From Rubricella aquisinus (lineage in GTDB: Bacteria; Pseudomonadota; Alphaproteobacteria; Rhodobacterales; Rhodobacteraceae): a stretch of 64,000 nucleotides of DNA. Position numbers and translations under genes: made by a program. The notes beneath the pieces were generated by a model. The model was not told where the DNA came from. It saw nothing but the letters and a program-made list of their open reading frames with translations, and made no database searches. The stretch spans positions 1 to 64,000 of the forward strand of contig NZ_JACIJS010000006.1 in assembly GCF_014199445.1 (NCBI RefSeq), given 5' to 3'. Every line of letters starts with the position of its first letter. Position 1 is the stretch's first letter. This document shows positions 45,081 through 54,045 of the stretch, piece by piece.

Positions 45081-46673
45081 ATGCCTAAAGTACTCATTTC
45101 CGACAAACTTTCCGAAGCCGCCGTTCAGATTTTCCGCGACCGTGGGGTCGAGGTGGATTTCCAGCCGACACTGGGCAAGGATCCAGCCAAACTGGCGGAG
45201 ATCATCGGCAACTACGATGGCCTCGCCATTCGGTCCGCGACCAAAGCGACCGCTGAAATCCTCAGCAAAGCGACCAATCTGAAAGTGATTGGCCGCGCTG
45301 GGATCGGTGTCGATAACGTGGACATTCCTGCAGCGTCCCAAAAAGGGATCGTGGTGATGAACACGCCCTTCGGCAACTCGATCACCACCGCAGAACATGC
45401 TATCGCGATGATGTTTGCGGTGGCGCGGGAAATTCCGGCGGCTGACGCATCGACCCGCGCGGGCAAATGGGAGAAGTCGAAATTCATGGGGGTCGAGATC
45501 ACCGGCAAAACGCTTGGTGTGATTGGCTGCGGGAATATCGGCTCCATCGTTGCGAACCGGGCGCTGGGGCTCAAGATGAAGGTCGTTGCCTACGATCCGT
45601 TCCTGTCCGCCGAGCGCGCGCAACAGATCGGCGTGACCAAGGTTGAAACGGTTGAGGAATTGCTGCCGCTGGCCGATTTCGTGACGCTGCACCTTCCCAA
45701 GACGGAAAAGACCGCGAACCTGCTGAACGCAGAGCGGGTCAAACTGTTCAAGAAGGGCGCGCGCCTGATCAACTGCGCGCGCGGTGGTCTGGTCGATGAG
45801 GCCGCTGTGGCCGAGGCGCTCCATTCCGGAGCGCTCGCCGGGGCCGCGTTTGACGTGTTCGCTGTGGAGCCTGCGACCGAAAACCCACTTTTCGACGCGC
45901 CGAACGTGGTTTGCACTCCGCATCTGGGGGCCTCCACCGGGGAGGCGCAGGAGAATGTGGCCCTTCAGGTCGCTGAGCAGATGTCGGACTATCTGATGGA
46001 TGGTGCGGTGTCGAACGCGCTTAATGCGCCTTCCGTCACGGCGGAGGAAGCACCGCTTCTGAAACCATGGGTCGAGGTGGCCGATATGCTTGGCGGTTTC
46101 GCGGGCCAAGTGACCGAAAGCCCGGTGACAGAGATCGAGATCGAATTTGTCGGCGAGGTTGGCAAGCTGAACCTCAAGCCGCTCATCGCGTCCCTGACCG
46201 CGGCCATGCTGCGCCCCATCGTGGGCGAAGGGGCCGTCAACATGGTGTCCGCGCCCTTCGTGGCGCGCGAGCGGGGCATGAAGATCACCGAGACAAAGAA
46301 AGACCCGCAGGGCGCTTATGGCTCCTACATGCGTCTGATCGTGACCACCGAAAACCAGACCCGCTCCGTCGCGGGCACCGTATTTTCGGATGGCAAGCCG
46401 CGCTTTATCCAGATCAAGGGGATCGGGCTGGAAGCAGAGCCGCAGCAATTCATGCTCTACACCACCAACTCGGACACGCCGGGCTATATCGGTGCGCTGG
46501 GTATGAAGCTGGGCGATCTGGGCGTGAACATCGCGACCTTCGCGCTGGGCCGTGCGGCCAAGGGCGAAGAAGCGATTGCGCTTTTGGGTGTGGATGCGGA
46601 ACTCTCCAAAGAGACGATCGCGGAGATCGCGGCGCTGCCGCAGGTCCGTCAGGCAAAAGCGTTGAAATTCTAA
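45081..46673 (+). CDS. serA: SerA, D-3-phosphoglycerate dehydrogenase (long, ACT-type)
   Basis: First enzyme of serine synthesis. The 530-residue protein has the substrate domain, the NAD motif GVIGCGNIGSIVANRA, the catalytic arginine and His (INCARGGLVDEAA; CTPHLGASTGEAQ), an intervening ASB domain, and a C-terminal ACT domain (YIGALGMKLGDLGVNIATF) that may give serine feedback. ATG 45081 is chosen because AAAGGACAAG precedes it. A strong hairpin follows the stop. Confidence 0.97.
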   Translation: MPKVLISDKLSEAAVQIFRDRGVEVDFQPTLGKDPAKLAEIIGNYDGLAIRSATKATAEILSKATNLKVIGRAGIGVDNVDIPAASQKGIVVMNTPFGNSITTAEHAIAMMFAVAREIPAADASTRAGKWEKSKFMGVEITGKTLGVIGCGNIGSIVANRALGLKMKVVAYDPFLSAERAQQIGVTKVETVEELLPLADFVTLHLPKTEKTANLLNAERVKLFKKGARLINCARGGLVDEAAVAEALHSGALAGAAFDVFAVEPATENPLFDAPNVVCTPHLGASTGEAQENVALQVAEQMSDYLMDGAVSNALNAPSVTAEEAPLLKPWVEVADMLGGFAGQVTESPVTEIEIEFVGEVGKLNLKPLIASLTAAMLRPIVGEGAVNMVSAPFVARERGMKITETKKDPQGAYGSYMRLIVTTENQTRSVAGTVFSDGKPRFIQIKGIGLEAEPQQFMLYTTNSDTPGYIGALGMKLGDLGVNIATFALGRAAKGEEAIALLGVDAELSKETIAEIAALPQVRQAKALKF

Positions 46674-46683
46674 GAGCGAAAAC

Positions 46684-46709
46684 GGCCCGCGCTGGTGTCA
46701 GCGCGGGCC
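46684..46709. terminator. Bidirectional terminator between serA and the small membrane protein gene
   Basis: Perfect 11-bp stem GGCCCGCGCTG/CAGCGCGGGCC with a 4-nt loop, between convergent genes, 10 bases after the serA stop and 6 before the other stop. No T-run on the plus strand; AAAA upstream gives a short T-run on the minus strand. Confidence 0.75.
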
Positions 46710-46715
46710 ATTCGA

Positions 46716-46886
46716 TCAGGCGGCGTTCTTCTCATGCGCGTCGCCATCCTTGGCCAATGCGCTTGGTTTTGTGTCCTTGGACCCGAGGCGCTTTTCCGCC
46801 TCATATTTTCCAAACATCGACCAAATCAAAAGTGCGAGCATCGTAAAGAGTGCGAGCACGGGGATCAGGAATGTCACGTCGGTCAT
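46716..46886 (-). CDS. Small single-span membrane protein
   Basis: A 56-residue protein: one hydrophobic helix at about residues 4-26 (VTFLIPVLALFTMLALLIW), then a charged Lys/Glu/Asp tail. No family recognised. AAGGAGAAA is well placed before the ATG, and the gene is bounded by a terminator, so it is probably real. It could be a subunit or regulator of a membrane complex, which is only a guess. Confidence 0.65.
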   Translation of the reverse strand: MTDVTFLIPVLALFTMLALLIWSMFGKYEAEKRLGSKDTKPSALAKDGDAHEKNAA

Positions 46887-47014
46887 TGGTTTCTCCTTTT
46901 TCACGTCGATTGGGGGGATAACGCGGCGCCGCCCGCGCTGTTCCGCGCCTGTGCGCTCTTGCCGCAAGGCGGATATGGGTTAGGCTCAGGCAGGTCCACC
47001 ACAGGAGTGCTGTT

Positions 47015-47695
47015 ATGTTGGAAGCCCCGTTCCTCGAATTTCGGCCTGCGGGTTTTGCCTGGTTTGACGGGTTGGAGCGCGACAACTCAAAGGCATGGTT
47101 TGACGCCCATCGCGACATCTTCGAGGCGGAGGTCAAAGGGCCGCTAACCCGGCTTTTGGATGAGATCGGCGCGGAGTTGGGCGGCGCGGTCAAGATATTC
47201 CGTCAGAACCGGGACGTTCGCTTCTCCAAGGATAAATCACCCTATAAGACAAACACTTACGGTGTTGTGTCGGGCGTCGGCGGTGGCTCTGACGGACTTT
47301 ATGTGTCCATTTCCTCACGCGGTGTGACGGCGGGGACGGGCTATTATGATATGGCCAAGGACCAGTTGGAACGGTTCCGCATTGCGTTGGTTGAGCCAGA
47401 CAGCGGTGCTGCGTTCGCGGCGCGTCATTCCGCGGCGATTGCGACCGGGCTGGAGGATCGCGCCAATGCTCTGAAAACCGCGCCACGCGGATTTCCCAAA
47501 GATCACCCCCGCATCCAGTATCTGCGGATGAAACAGGTGCTGCTGATGCAAACGCTCGACCGGTCGGAGGCGCAGGGGCGCGTGCCGCTGGAGCATGCGC
47601 TGTCAGTCTGGCACCGGGCGCAACCGGTGATGGCGTGGATGGGGGAGCATGTGGGCGAAAGCACTGTGCCGCCTGAGGCGCGCTTTCGCCGCTAG
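47015..47695 (+). CDS. DUF2461 (TIGR02453) family protein
   Basis: A 226-residue cytoplasmic protein. The family pattern is clear: FLEFRPAGFAWFDGLERDNSKAWFDA near the start, then RDVRFSKDKSPYKTN (residues about 68-82), and YYDMAKDQLERFR. No biochemical function is established that I know of. It is isolated between a divergent small-protein gene and a convergent isomerase gene. Confidence 0.88.
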   Translation: MLEAPFLEFRPAGFAWFDGLERDNSKAWFDAHRDIFEAEVKGPLTRLLDEIGAELGGAVKIFRQNRDVRFSKDKSPYKTNTYGVVSGVGGGSDGLYVSISSRGVTAGTGYYDMAKDQLERFRIALVEPDSGAAFAARHSAAIATGLEDRANALKTAPRGFPKDHPRIQYLRMKQVLLMQTLDRSEAQGRVPLEHALSVWHRAQPVMAWMGEHVGESTVPPEARFRR

Positions 47696-47696
47696 A

Positions 47697-47725
47697 CCCC
47701 CCGCCCCATGATCGGGGCTGGGGGG
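47697..47725. terminator. Terminator hairpin between convergent genes
   Basis: CCCCCCGCCCC pairs with GGGGCTGGGGGG across a 5-nt loop, with one internal mismatch. It lies just after the DUF2461 stop and before the isomerase stop. Confidence 0.6.
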
Positions 47726-47733
47726 TGCGCGTT

Positions 47734-48171
47734 TTACGCGGCTGGTTTGATCGACACCATTTCCACGGCGAAGGTCAGATCCTTCCCGGCGAGCGGATGG
47801 TTCGCGTCGAGAGTCACTTCGCTTTCCGTCACGGCGGTGACGATGAGCGGGACGGTCTGCCCTTCCGGCGTGGTGGCCTGAAGCTGAAGCCCTTCGGCCA
47901 CGGGAATTTCTGCTGGCAGATCGCTGCGCGGCACGGTTTGCACCTGTCGCGGATCATGATCGCCATAGGCTTCGGCGGCGGGAACGGTCACAGTGTGCTT
48001 GTCCCCGACCGACAGGCCGGTCAGCGCGCCATCGAGCCCGGAAATGATCTGCCCGGTTCCGAGCGTGCATTCCAGCGGATCACGCCCTTCGGAGCTGTCA
48101 AAAACGGTCCCGTCTGTGAGGGTGCCAGTGTAGTGAAAGGCGACCGTGTCGCCCGACTTTGATGCGGTCAT
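47734..48171 (-). CDS. FKBP-type peptidyl-prolyl cis-trans isomerase (SlyD-like)
   Basis: A 145-residue cytoplasmic isomerase. FHYTGTLTDGTVFDSSEGRDPLE is the FKBP active-site start, and the IF chaperone insert (about residues 70-120) replaces the flap, as in SlyD. Unlike E. coli SlyD it has no His/Cys-rich metal-binding tail. It ends in a beta-strand with TFAVEMVSI. The rmuC gene lies 60 bases upstream on the same strand. Confidence 0.9.
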   Translation of the reverse strand: MTASKSGDTVAFHYTGTLTDGTVFDSSEGRDPLECTLGTGQIISGLDGALTGLSVGDKHTVTVPAAEAYGDHDPRQVQTVPRSDLPAEIPVAEGLQLQATTPEGQTVPLIVTAVTESEVTLDANHPLAGKDLTFAVEMVSIKPAA

Positions 48172-48231
48172 ATCTCATCCCTTCTTTTTGCGCGCCCTGC
48201 CTGACAGGCTTGGGCCGGGATGTAAACCGGG

Positions 48232-49683
48232 TCAGTCGGGATCGTGATCGCGCAATTCGGGGGCTGCGATTTCGCGCACGTCCACGTCGAGCGGGCTGAC
48301 ATCTGGGATGCTGTCGCCGCGATGGGCAATCGCCATGCCCTCGAATTTGCGGGCCTGCGGCAGGATGCGGCTTTCGGCGGTGGCGATGGTGCTGTTGTAG
48401 TCGCGCACCGTGTTGGACAGAGATTTCCCCAATTTTTCAAGCCGTTCACCCAAGATGCCAAAGCGTTTGTAAAGCTCCTGCGCCAGCAGAACGGCCTCTT
48501 GCGCGCTGGCGCTCATCCGCTCCTGTTGCCAGCCATAGGCGACGGATTTCAGAAGCGCAATCAGCGTCGTTGGCGTCGCAATAATCACCTTGTTGCGGAT
48601 CGCGTCCTCAAACAAGGTCGGGTCGTTTGACAGGGCTTGCGAATAAAACGCCTCACCGGGGATGAACATCACCACGAAATCGGGGGAGCCTGCGATCACG
48701 TCGAAATAGCTCTTTTTCGCAAGGCCCTGCATCTGAGTGCGCAACTGGCGGGCATGGCCGTCCATCTGCGCGGCGCGTTCCGGCCCGTCCTCCATCCCGG
48801 CAGCGGTGAGATAGGCATCAAGCGGTGTTTTCGCGTCGATCACGATGCGCTTGCCGCCGGGCAGGTTGACGGTGGCGTCAGGGCGCAAGCGGCCCTCTTC
48901 GGTGGTCACGGATTGCTCCATATGGAAATCCACATGGTCGATCATGCCGGCCATTTCCACCACTTGCCGAAGCTGGAATTCACCCCAGTTTCCGCGCGTT
49001 TTGGGCGCGCGCAGGGCGGTGACGAGGCGGTTCGTTTCCTGTTGGAGCCTGATCTGCCCCTCCGCCAACGTTGTAACCTGCTGTCTGATGGCGTGGTAGG
49101 CACCCTCACGCGCTTTCTCGATTTCGCCCACGCGGTTTTCAAACTTGCCGAGGCTGTCATGGATCGGTTTGAGCATCGTCTCGATCCGCTCTTGCCGGGC
49201 TTTAAGGTCATGATCTGCGGTCTGCTTATGCTGCGTAAAGCGTTCCGACACGGCCTTAAGGAAGCGGTCATTGTTGGCATCAAGCGCGCGGGTCGCAAGC
49301 TCGCCGAATTTGCGCTCAATCTCCGCTTGGGCGGTGGTCAGACCTTCGAGTTTGGCGGCATGTGTTTCCCGCTCCGTCGTGAGTTGCGCGCGGGTGGCGG
49401 CGAGCGCCTCATTCGCGTCAATGAGATCGGCGGACAGGTCCGCGTTGCGCGCCTCAAGCGTTTCGGCCTGTGCCGCGCGTTCCTCCAACCGGGCGAGGGC
49501 CACGTCCTGCTCCGCACGCACGGCGCGCAGGGCCGCAAGCTCGGTCGCGGCAACAGCCACCTCCCGGCGCAAACCCCGCACCACAAGGAGCATCAAAAGA
49601 ACGCAGCCAAACACCAGACCCCCCGCAAACAGCGCCCAAGGGGTGACAAGCAGCGTTTGCCAAAGCTGTGCGGGATCGGTCAT
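48232..49683 (-). CDS. rmuC: RmuC-family DNA recombination protein
   Basis: A 483-residue protein: an N-terminal membrane helix (about 14-36), a coiled coil to about residue 190 (Glu/Ala/Arg rich), then the RmuC nuclease-like domain with GNWGEFQLRQVVEMAGM, IVIDAKTPLDAYL and YKRFGILGERLEKLG. RmuC limits inversions and is thought to have a PD-(D/E)xK-like fold; IVIDAKTP fits that. The start at 49683 has CGGAG upstream; a longer start would add a leader of 21 residues. Confidence 0.93.
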   Translation of the reverse strand: MTDPAQLWQTLLVTPWALFAGGLVFGCVLLMLLVVRGLRREVAVAATELAALRAVRAEQDVALARLEERAAQAETLEARNADLSADLIDANEALAATRAQLTTERETHAAKLEGLTTAQAEIERKFGELATRALDANNDRFLKAVSERFTQHKQTADHDLKARQERIETMLKPIHDSLGKFENRVGEIEKAREGAYHAIRQQVTTLAEGQIRLQQETNRLVTALRAPKTRGNWGEFQLRQVVEMAGMIDHVDFHMEQSVTTEEGRLRPDATVNLPGGKRIVIDAKTPLDAYLTAAGMEDGPERAAQMDGHARQLRTQMQGLAKKSYFDVIAGSPDFVVMFIPGEAFYSQALSNDPTLFEDAIRNKVIIATPTTLIALLKSVAYGWQQERMSASAQEAVLLAQELYKRFGILGERLEKLGKSLSNTVRDYNSTIATAESRILPQARKFEGMAIAHRGDSIPDVSPLDVDVREIAAPELRDHDPD

Positions 49684-49767
49684 CAAAGGCTCCGTTCTGA
49701 ATGAGAGGGGACCATAACAGGAACATCGCTTTGCTGTAAGCGTCATTTATGGATGGATGATGCGGGA

Positions 49768-49806
49768 GCGCTCGCCGCGCGGGCGAGGTATTTGTGGAAA
49801 AAAGAA
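49768..49806 (+). repeat. Dispersed hairpin repeat, family 2, copy C
   Basis: A 39-bp unit identical to copies A and B, with the same GCGGGA lead-in as copy B. It lies in the divergent rmuC-purA spacer (239 bp), pointing toward purA; the rest of the spacer shows no other element I can name. Confidence 0.85.
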
Positions 49807-49922
49807 GCCGGGTCGGGGCAAAGGGGTGGCACGGCTCCTTTCGCCGCAGTTTCCCTGCTTCAATCCTGCGCCGACCCCTGTTAGGAAGGCGCGAAAAGCG
49901 AACGCATCAAGGAGACGCGCAA

Positions 49923-51215
49923 ATGGCCAATGTTGTTGTGGTCGGCAGCCAATGGGGCGATGAGGGCAAGGGCAAGATTGTCGATTGGCTGAGTGAGCGT
50001 GCGGATGTAATCGCCCGCTTTCAGGGCGGCCATAACGCGGGCCACACGCTCGTTATTGATGGGAAGGTCTATAAGCTGTCGCTGCTGCCGTCGGGCATCG
50101 TGCGCAAGGGCAAGCTGTCGGTCATCGGCAATGGTGTCGTGCTGGATCCTTGGGCGCTGATCTCGGAGATTGCGAAGCTGCGCGACCAGGGTGTCGAGAT
50201 TTCGAGCGAGAGCCTGATGGTGGCGGAGAACGTGCCGCTCATTCTGCCCTTGCATCAAGACCTTGATAAAATCCGCGAGGAAGCCGCCGGTAAGGCCAAG
50301 ATCGGCACCACCGGGCGCGGCATCGGCCCGGCCTATGAGGATAAGGTGGGGCGGCGCGCGATCCGGCTTGCCGATTTGGCGGATGAGGCGACGCTTGACG
50401 CGCGGATCGACCGGTTGCTGGCGCATCACGATGCGCTGCGCAAGGGGCTGGGGGCAGAGCCAGTGGACCGGGCGGAGCTCAAGGCCCGGTTGATGGAGGT
50501 CGCTCCGCAAGTGCTGCCCTTCGCGGCACCCGTATGGCGGGTGATGGCGGAAAAGCGCAAGACCGGGAAACGTATCCTGTTTGAAGGGGCGCAGGGTGCG
50601 CTTTTGGATATTGATTTCGGGACATATCCCTATGTGACCTCCTCCAACACGCTTGCAGGTATGGCTGCAACCGGCACCGGGATGGGACCGGGGGCGGTCG
50701 ATTTCGTGCTGGGTATCGTCAAGGCCTACACCACCCGCGTCGGCGAAGGGCCGTTCCCGGCGGAACTGTTTGACGAAGTGGGCGTGCATCTGGCGACGGT
50801 GGGCCATGAGAAGGGCACCGTAACGGGCCGTGATCGCCGCTGTGGTTGGTTTGATGCGGTGCTGGTGCGCCAGACCTGCACGACCAGCGGTGTGCATGGG
50901 ATCGCGTTGACCAAGCTTGACGTGCTTGATGGCTTGAAAGAGCTGAAAATCTGCACTGGCTATACGCTTGATGGGGAGGTGATTGATTACCTGCCCACGG
51001 CGGCGGATTTGCAGGCGCGGGTCGAGCCGATCTATGAGACCATGCCGGGATGGGAGGGCACCACGGGTGGCGCGCGGTCCTGGGCTGATCTGCCCGCAGA
51101 GGCGATCAAATATGTGCGCCGGATCGAGGAATTGATCGGCTGTCCGGTGGCCTTGCTCAGCACGTCGCCGGAGCGGGATGACACGATCCTTGTGACCGAT
51201 CCCTTCGCGGATTGA
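49923..51215 (+). CDS. purA: PurA, adenylosuccinate synthase
   Basis: GTP-dependent first step from IMP to AMP. The 430-residue protein has the N-terminal GTP loop [13 protein letters not shown] (with the catalytic Asp), GGHNAGHT, the IMP-binding [13 protein letters not shown], and GPFPAEL...[10 protein letters not shown] near the base-binding site. ATG 49923 follows AAGGAGACG and gives the standard length. The TTTTT just after the stop region runs into a hairpin before the next gene. Confidence 0.98.
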   Translation: MANVVVVGSQWGDEGKGKIVDWLSERADVIARFQGGHNAGHTLVIDGKVYKLSLLPSGIVRKGKLSVIGNGVVLDPWALISEIAKLRDQGVEISSESLMVAENVPLILPLHQDLDKIREEAAGKAKIGTTGRGIGPAYEDKVGRRAIRLADLADEATLDARIDRLLAHHDALRKGLGAEPVDRAELKARLMEVAPQVLPFAAPVWRVMAEKRKTGKRILFEGAQGALLDIDFGTYPYVTSSNTLAGMAATGTGMGPGAVDFVLGIVKAYTTRVGEGPFPAELFDEVGVHLATVGHEKGTVTGRDRRCGWFDAVLVRQTCTTSGVHGIALTKLDVLDGLKELKICTGYTLDGEVIDYLPTAADLQARVEPIYETMPGWEGTTGGARSWADLPAEAIKYVRRIEELIGCPVALLSTSPERDDTILVTDPFAD

Positions 51216-51234
51216 CCTTTTTGCCGGGCAGGCG

Positions 51235-51259
51235 CAGTGTCCCGCGCAAAAGGACACTG
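51235..51259 (+). promoter_or_regulatory. Hairpin masking the ribosome-binding site of the DMT gene
   Basis: CAGTGTCC (51235-51242) pairs perfectly with GGACACTG (51252-51259). The ribosome-binding sequence AAAAGGA of the next gene (ATG 51262) spans the loop and the right arm, so the hairpin would hide it. This may tie translation to a signal or to the passage of ribosomes from purA. Confidence 0.5.
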
Positions 51260-51261
51260 TC

Positions 51262-52182
51262 ATGCCTGTCGCACCGCCGGATGCTCCGGTCACACCGAAG
51301 CCCTTGCCCCAGCAGGATAACTTGCGGGGCATTGGCTGGATGCTCTTCTCCGTTCTGACCGCATCTGCGATGACGGTGAGCGTGCGCGCGTTGTCGGCGG
51401 ATTTTTCGGCGGCGATGGTGTTGCTGCTGCGGGCTGGGGTGTCGGCGCTTTTGATCCTTGCCATCGTCATCCCGTTTACCCGGCTGCGCCGCCAGTTGCG
51501 GTTCAGCCAACCAAAGGCGCATTTGCTGCGCGGTTTCTTCATCGCGGGTTCCACCCTGATGGGTTTCTACACCATTGCCGAAATGCCATTGGCGACGGCA
51601 ACGATCCTGTTTTTCACAGCACCCATCTTTGCCGTGATCCTCGCGGCCCTCGTGCATGGGGAGCGGGTGGGGCCACGGCGGTGGTCAGCGGTGATTGCGG
51701 GATTTTTGGGGGCGCTGGTGATCCTGCGCCCGGGATATGTGCCGTTTGAACTGGCGATGGTGACGGCGCTTGGCTCCTCCTTGATGTTCGCGGGTGCGTT
51801 GACCATGAGCCGGGGGATCGCGCAGCAGGATGGGCCGCTGCCCGCGTTCATTTCCTCGGTGTTTATCACAGTGATTTTTGCGATCCCGTTTGCGGCACCG
51901 TCCTTCGCGCTGCCGGTGGGCGTTGCAAGCTGGTCCATCGTGGCGGTGTTGGTGGTGACGGGGGCCGCGCGCAATATTGCCGATATTCAGGCCTACCGTT
52001 TTGCCGATGCAAGCGTCGTGGGGCCGATTGCTTATCTGCGGATCGTGTTTATCGGGATCGCGGGATATGTGCTATTTGGAGAGGGGATCGACGGGCCGAC
52101 GCTGATCGGGGCGGTGATCATCATCGGCTCGACCCTCTATATCGCGCGGCGCGAGGCGATGAAGCGGCGCAAGAGCGGATAG
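51262..52182 (+). CDS. EamA/DMT-family transporter
   Basis: A 306-residue protein with ten helices in two EamA repeats (IGWMLFSVLTASAMTVSVRAL; TALGSSLMFAGALTMSRGIAQ). It resembles riboflavin or S-adenosylmethionine-type carriers only at family level. It is 46 bases after purA and possibly co-transcribed. A family 2 repeat starts 8 bases after the stop. Confidence 0.86.
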   Translation: MPVAPPDAPVTPKPLPQQDNLRGIGWMLFSVLTASAMTVSVRALSADFSAAMVLLLRAGVSALLILAIVIPFTRLRRQLRFSQPKAHLLRGFFIAGSTLMGFYTIAEMPLATATILFFTAPIFAVILAALVHGERVGPRRWSAVIAGFLGALVILRPGYVPFELAMVTALGSSLMFAGALTMSRGIAQQDGPLPAFISSVFITVIFAIPFAAPSFALPVGVASWSIVAVLVVTGAARNIADIQAYRFADASVVGPIAYLRIVFIGIAGYVLFGEGIDGPTLIGAVIIIGSTLYIARREAMKRRKSG

Positions 52183-52189
52183 CGCGGGA

Positions 52190-52228
52190 GCGCTCGCCGC
52201 GCGGGCGAGGTATTTGGGGAAAAAAGAA
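52190..52228 (+). repeat. Dispersed hairpin repeat, family 2, copy D
   Basis: A 39-bp unit differing from copies A-C at a single base (TTTGGGG instead of TTTGTGG). It lies exactly in the 50-bp gap between the DMT stop and the convergent recR stop, where it could end transcription from both sides. Confidence 0.85.
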
Positions 52229-52232
52229 ACCT

Positions 52233-52835
52233 TTAGAGGGATTTGCGGGCGCGTAGTGCGGCGGAGATCGTGCCGTCGTCGAGATAGTCCAACTCCCCCC
52301 CGACGGGCACACCCTGCGCCAGTGTCGTCACGGTGATGCCCAGCGGCTCCAACCGGTCGGCAAGGTAATGGGCGGTCGTCTGGCCATCGACAGTGGCGCC
52401 AAGGGCAAGGATCGCCTCCTTGATCTGGCCTTGGGCGACGCGGGTTTCGAGCTTCGGGAGTTTCAACTCGTCCGGGCCGATCCCGTCGAGCGCGGAGAGC
52501 ACACCGCCCAGCACATGATAGCGGCCTGAGAAGACCTGCGCGCGTTCCATCGCCCAGAGGTCAGAGACGTCCTCTACGATGCAGAGGATCGTCTGGTCCC
52601 GCTTGGGGCTGGTGCAGATGTCGCACAGATCGCTGGTGCCGATATTGCCGCATTCCACGCATTCGCGCGCCGTTGCAGCGACCTCCGTCATGGCCTGCGC
52701 CAATGGGTCTAGGAGGAGGCGGCGTTTCTTGATCATCGTCAGCACCGCGCGGCGGGCGGAGCGGGGGCCAAGGCCCGGCAGCTTGGCCATCAGGGCGATG
52801 AGCTGCTCGATCTCTTTCCCGGCGCCGTCGCTCAT
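52233..52835 (-). CDS. recR: RecR, recombination mediator protein
   Basis: Works with RecF/RecO in loading RecA. The 200-residue protein has the N-terminal HhH ([17 protein letters not shown]), the C4 zinc finger [16 protein letters not shown] (about residues 56-71), and the Toprim domain ([15 protein letters not shown]; the [16 protein letters not shown] region). Its start overlaps the upstream gene by ATGA. dnaX, its usual partner gene, is not in the window. Confidence 0.96.
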   Translation of the reverse strand: MSDGAGKEIEQLIALMAKLPGLGPRSARRAVLTMIKKRRLLLDPLAQAMTEVAATARECVECGNIGTSDLCDICTSPKRDQTILCIVEDVSDLWAMERAQVFSGRYHVLGGVLSALDGIGPDELKLPKLETRVAQGQIKEAILALGATVDGQTTAHYLADRLEPLGITVTTLAQGVPVGGELDYLDDGTISAALRARKSL

Positions 52836-53956
52836 GCCACGCGGCGCAGGATCACGGAGCCAGCGGAATAGCCCGCCCCGAAGGAGCAGATCAGGCCCAG
52901 ATCCCCATCCACAAGATCGGCGGAATTCTGGGAGAACGCGATGATTGACCCGGCGGAGGATGTGTTCGCGTAGTCCTGCAGGATGTTGGGCTGTTCATGC
53001 GGCTCCGGCGTGCGGCCCAGCACTTTTTTGCCGATCAGATCATTCATCGTCTTGTTCGCCTGATGTAGCCACAGGCGCTTGAGATTGTCTGCCTCGAACC
53101 CCTCATCCGCGAGATGGCTGGTGATCAACTCATTGACGATCGGCACGACCTGTTTGAACACGCGGCGGCCTTCCTGCATGAAGAGCATGTCGCGGCGATC
53201 CTCCATCCCGCCATCGCGGGTGCGGCGCAGGAAGCCGTTATTGTTGCGGATGTTGTTGGAAAACTGGGTGACGCAGCGGGTGGAGATCACGTCAAAGCGG
53301 GGACCTTTCGCGTCCTCCGCGCGTTCGATCACCACGGCGGTGGCCACATCGCCAAAGATGAAATGACAGTCGCGGTCACGCCATTCCAGATGGCCAGAGC
53401 AAATCTCGGGGTTGACCATCAGCACCCGCCGCACAGAGCCGGTGCGCACCATGTCTGCCGCGACCTGAATGCCAAATGTGGCGGAGGAGCAGGCGACATT
53501 CATGTCAAACCCGAACCCGCCCGTGCCGAGGAGTTGTTGAATTTCCACCGCAATGGCGGGATACGCGCGCTCATGGTTCGAGGCCGCGCAGATCACCGCG
53601 TCAATATCGCTTGCCTCAAGCCCCGCTTCATCAAGCGCAATCTTCGCCGCCTTGATCGCGATTTCGGCCATGATGCCCGGTTCATCATCCGCGCGCGGGG
53701 GGAGTTCGGGATACATGCGCGCGGGGTCCAGAAGGCCGGATTTGTTCATCACATTGCGCCGCTCGATCCCGCTGGCATTGAAGATGAACTCGGCGCTGGA
53801 ATGAGGTTTTGCCTTGACTGTGCCTGCCTCAATCTCTGCCGCGTGTTCGGCATTAAAGAGGTCGGCATGGGCGTTATAGGCGACGACCAATTCGTCATTG
53901 GTGATGGTTTCCTCGGGCGTGAAAACGCCGGTCCCTGTAATCGCGGGTTGATACAT
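52832..53956 (-). CDS. FabH-like beta-ketoacyl-ACP synthase III
   Basis: A 374-residue thiolase-fold condensing enzyme. The KAS III catalytic triad is visible: Cys156 in [10 protein letters not shown], His298 in LWLHQANK, and Asn331 in YANTSSAGS. It is about 50 residues longer than housekeeping FabH, with a longer N-terminal half (residues 20-70) and a loop near 235-260. It may therefore have a special substrate rather than starting general fatty acid synthesis. It is transcribed with recR. Confidence 0.85.
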   Translation of the reverse strand: MYQPAITGTGVFTPEETITNDELVVAYNAHADLFNAEHAAEIEAGTVKAKPHSSAEFIFNASGIERRNVMNKSGLLDPARMYPELPPRADDEPGIMAEIAIKAAKIALDEAGLEASDIDAVICAASNHERAYPAIAVEIQQLLGTGGFGFDMNVACSSATFGIQVAADMVRTGSVRRVLMVNPEICSGHLEWRDRDCHFIFGDVATAVVIERAEDAKGPRFDVISTRCVTQFSNNIRNNNGFLRRTRDGGMEDRRDMLFMQEGRRVFKQVVPIVNELITSHLADEGFEADNLKRLWLHQANKTMNDLIGKKVLGRTPEPHEQPNILQDYANTSSAGSIIAFSQNSADLVDGDLGLICSFGAGYSAGSVILRRVA

Positions 53957-54045
53957 GGCCTTATCCTATCCCCTTGGTCGCGCGCGGACATGCTGACCAG
54001 AACAGGGCGCAAGGTGCAAGGGGCAGGTGCCCCCACGACGCGGGG

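Noticed and set aside
40356-52228. CRISPR array made of the 39-bp repeats
   Set aside because: The four copies are kilobases apart with whole genes between; there are no regular spacers and no cas genes.
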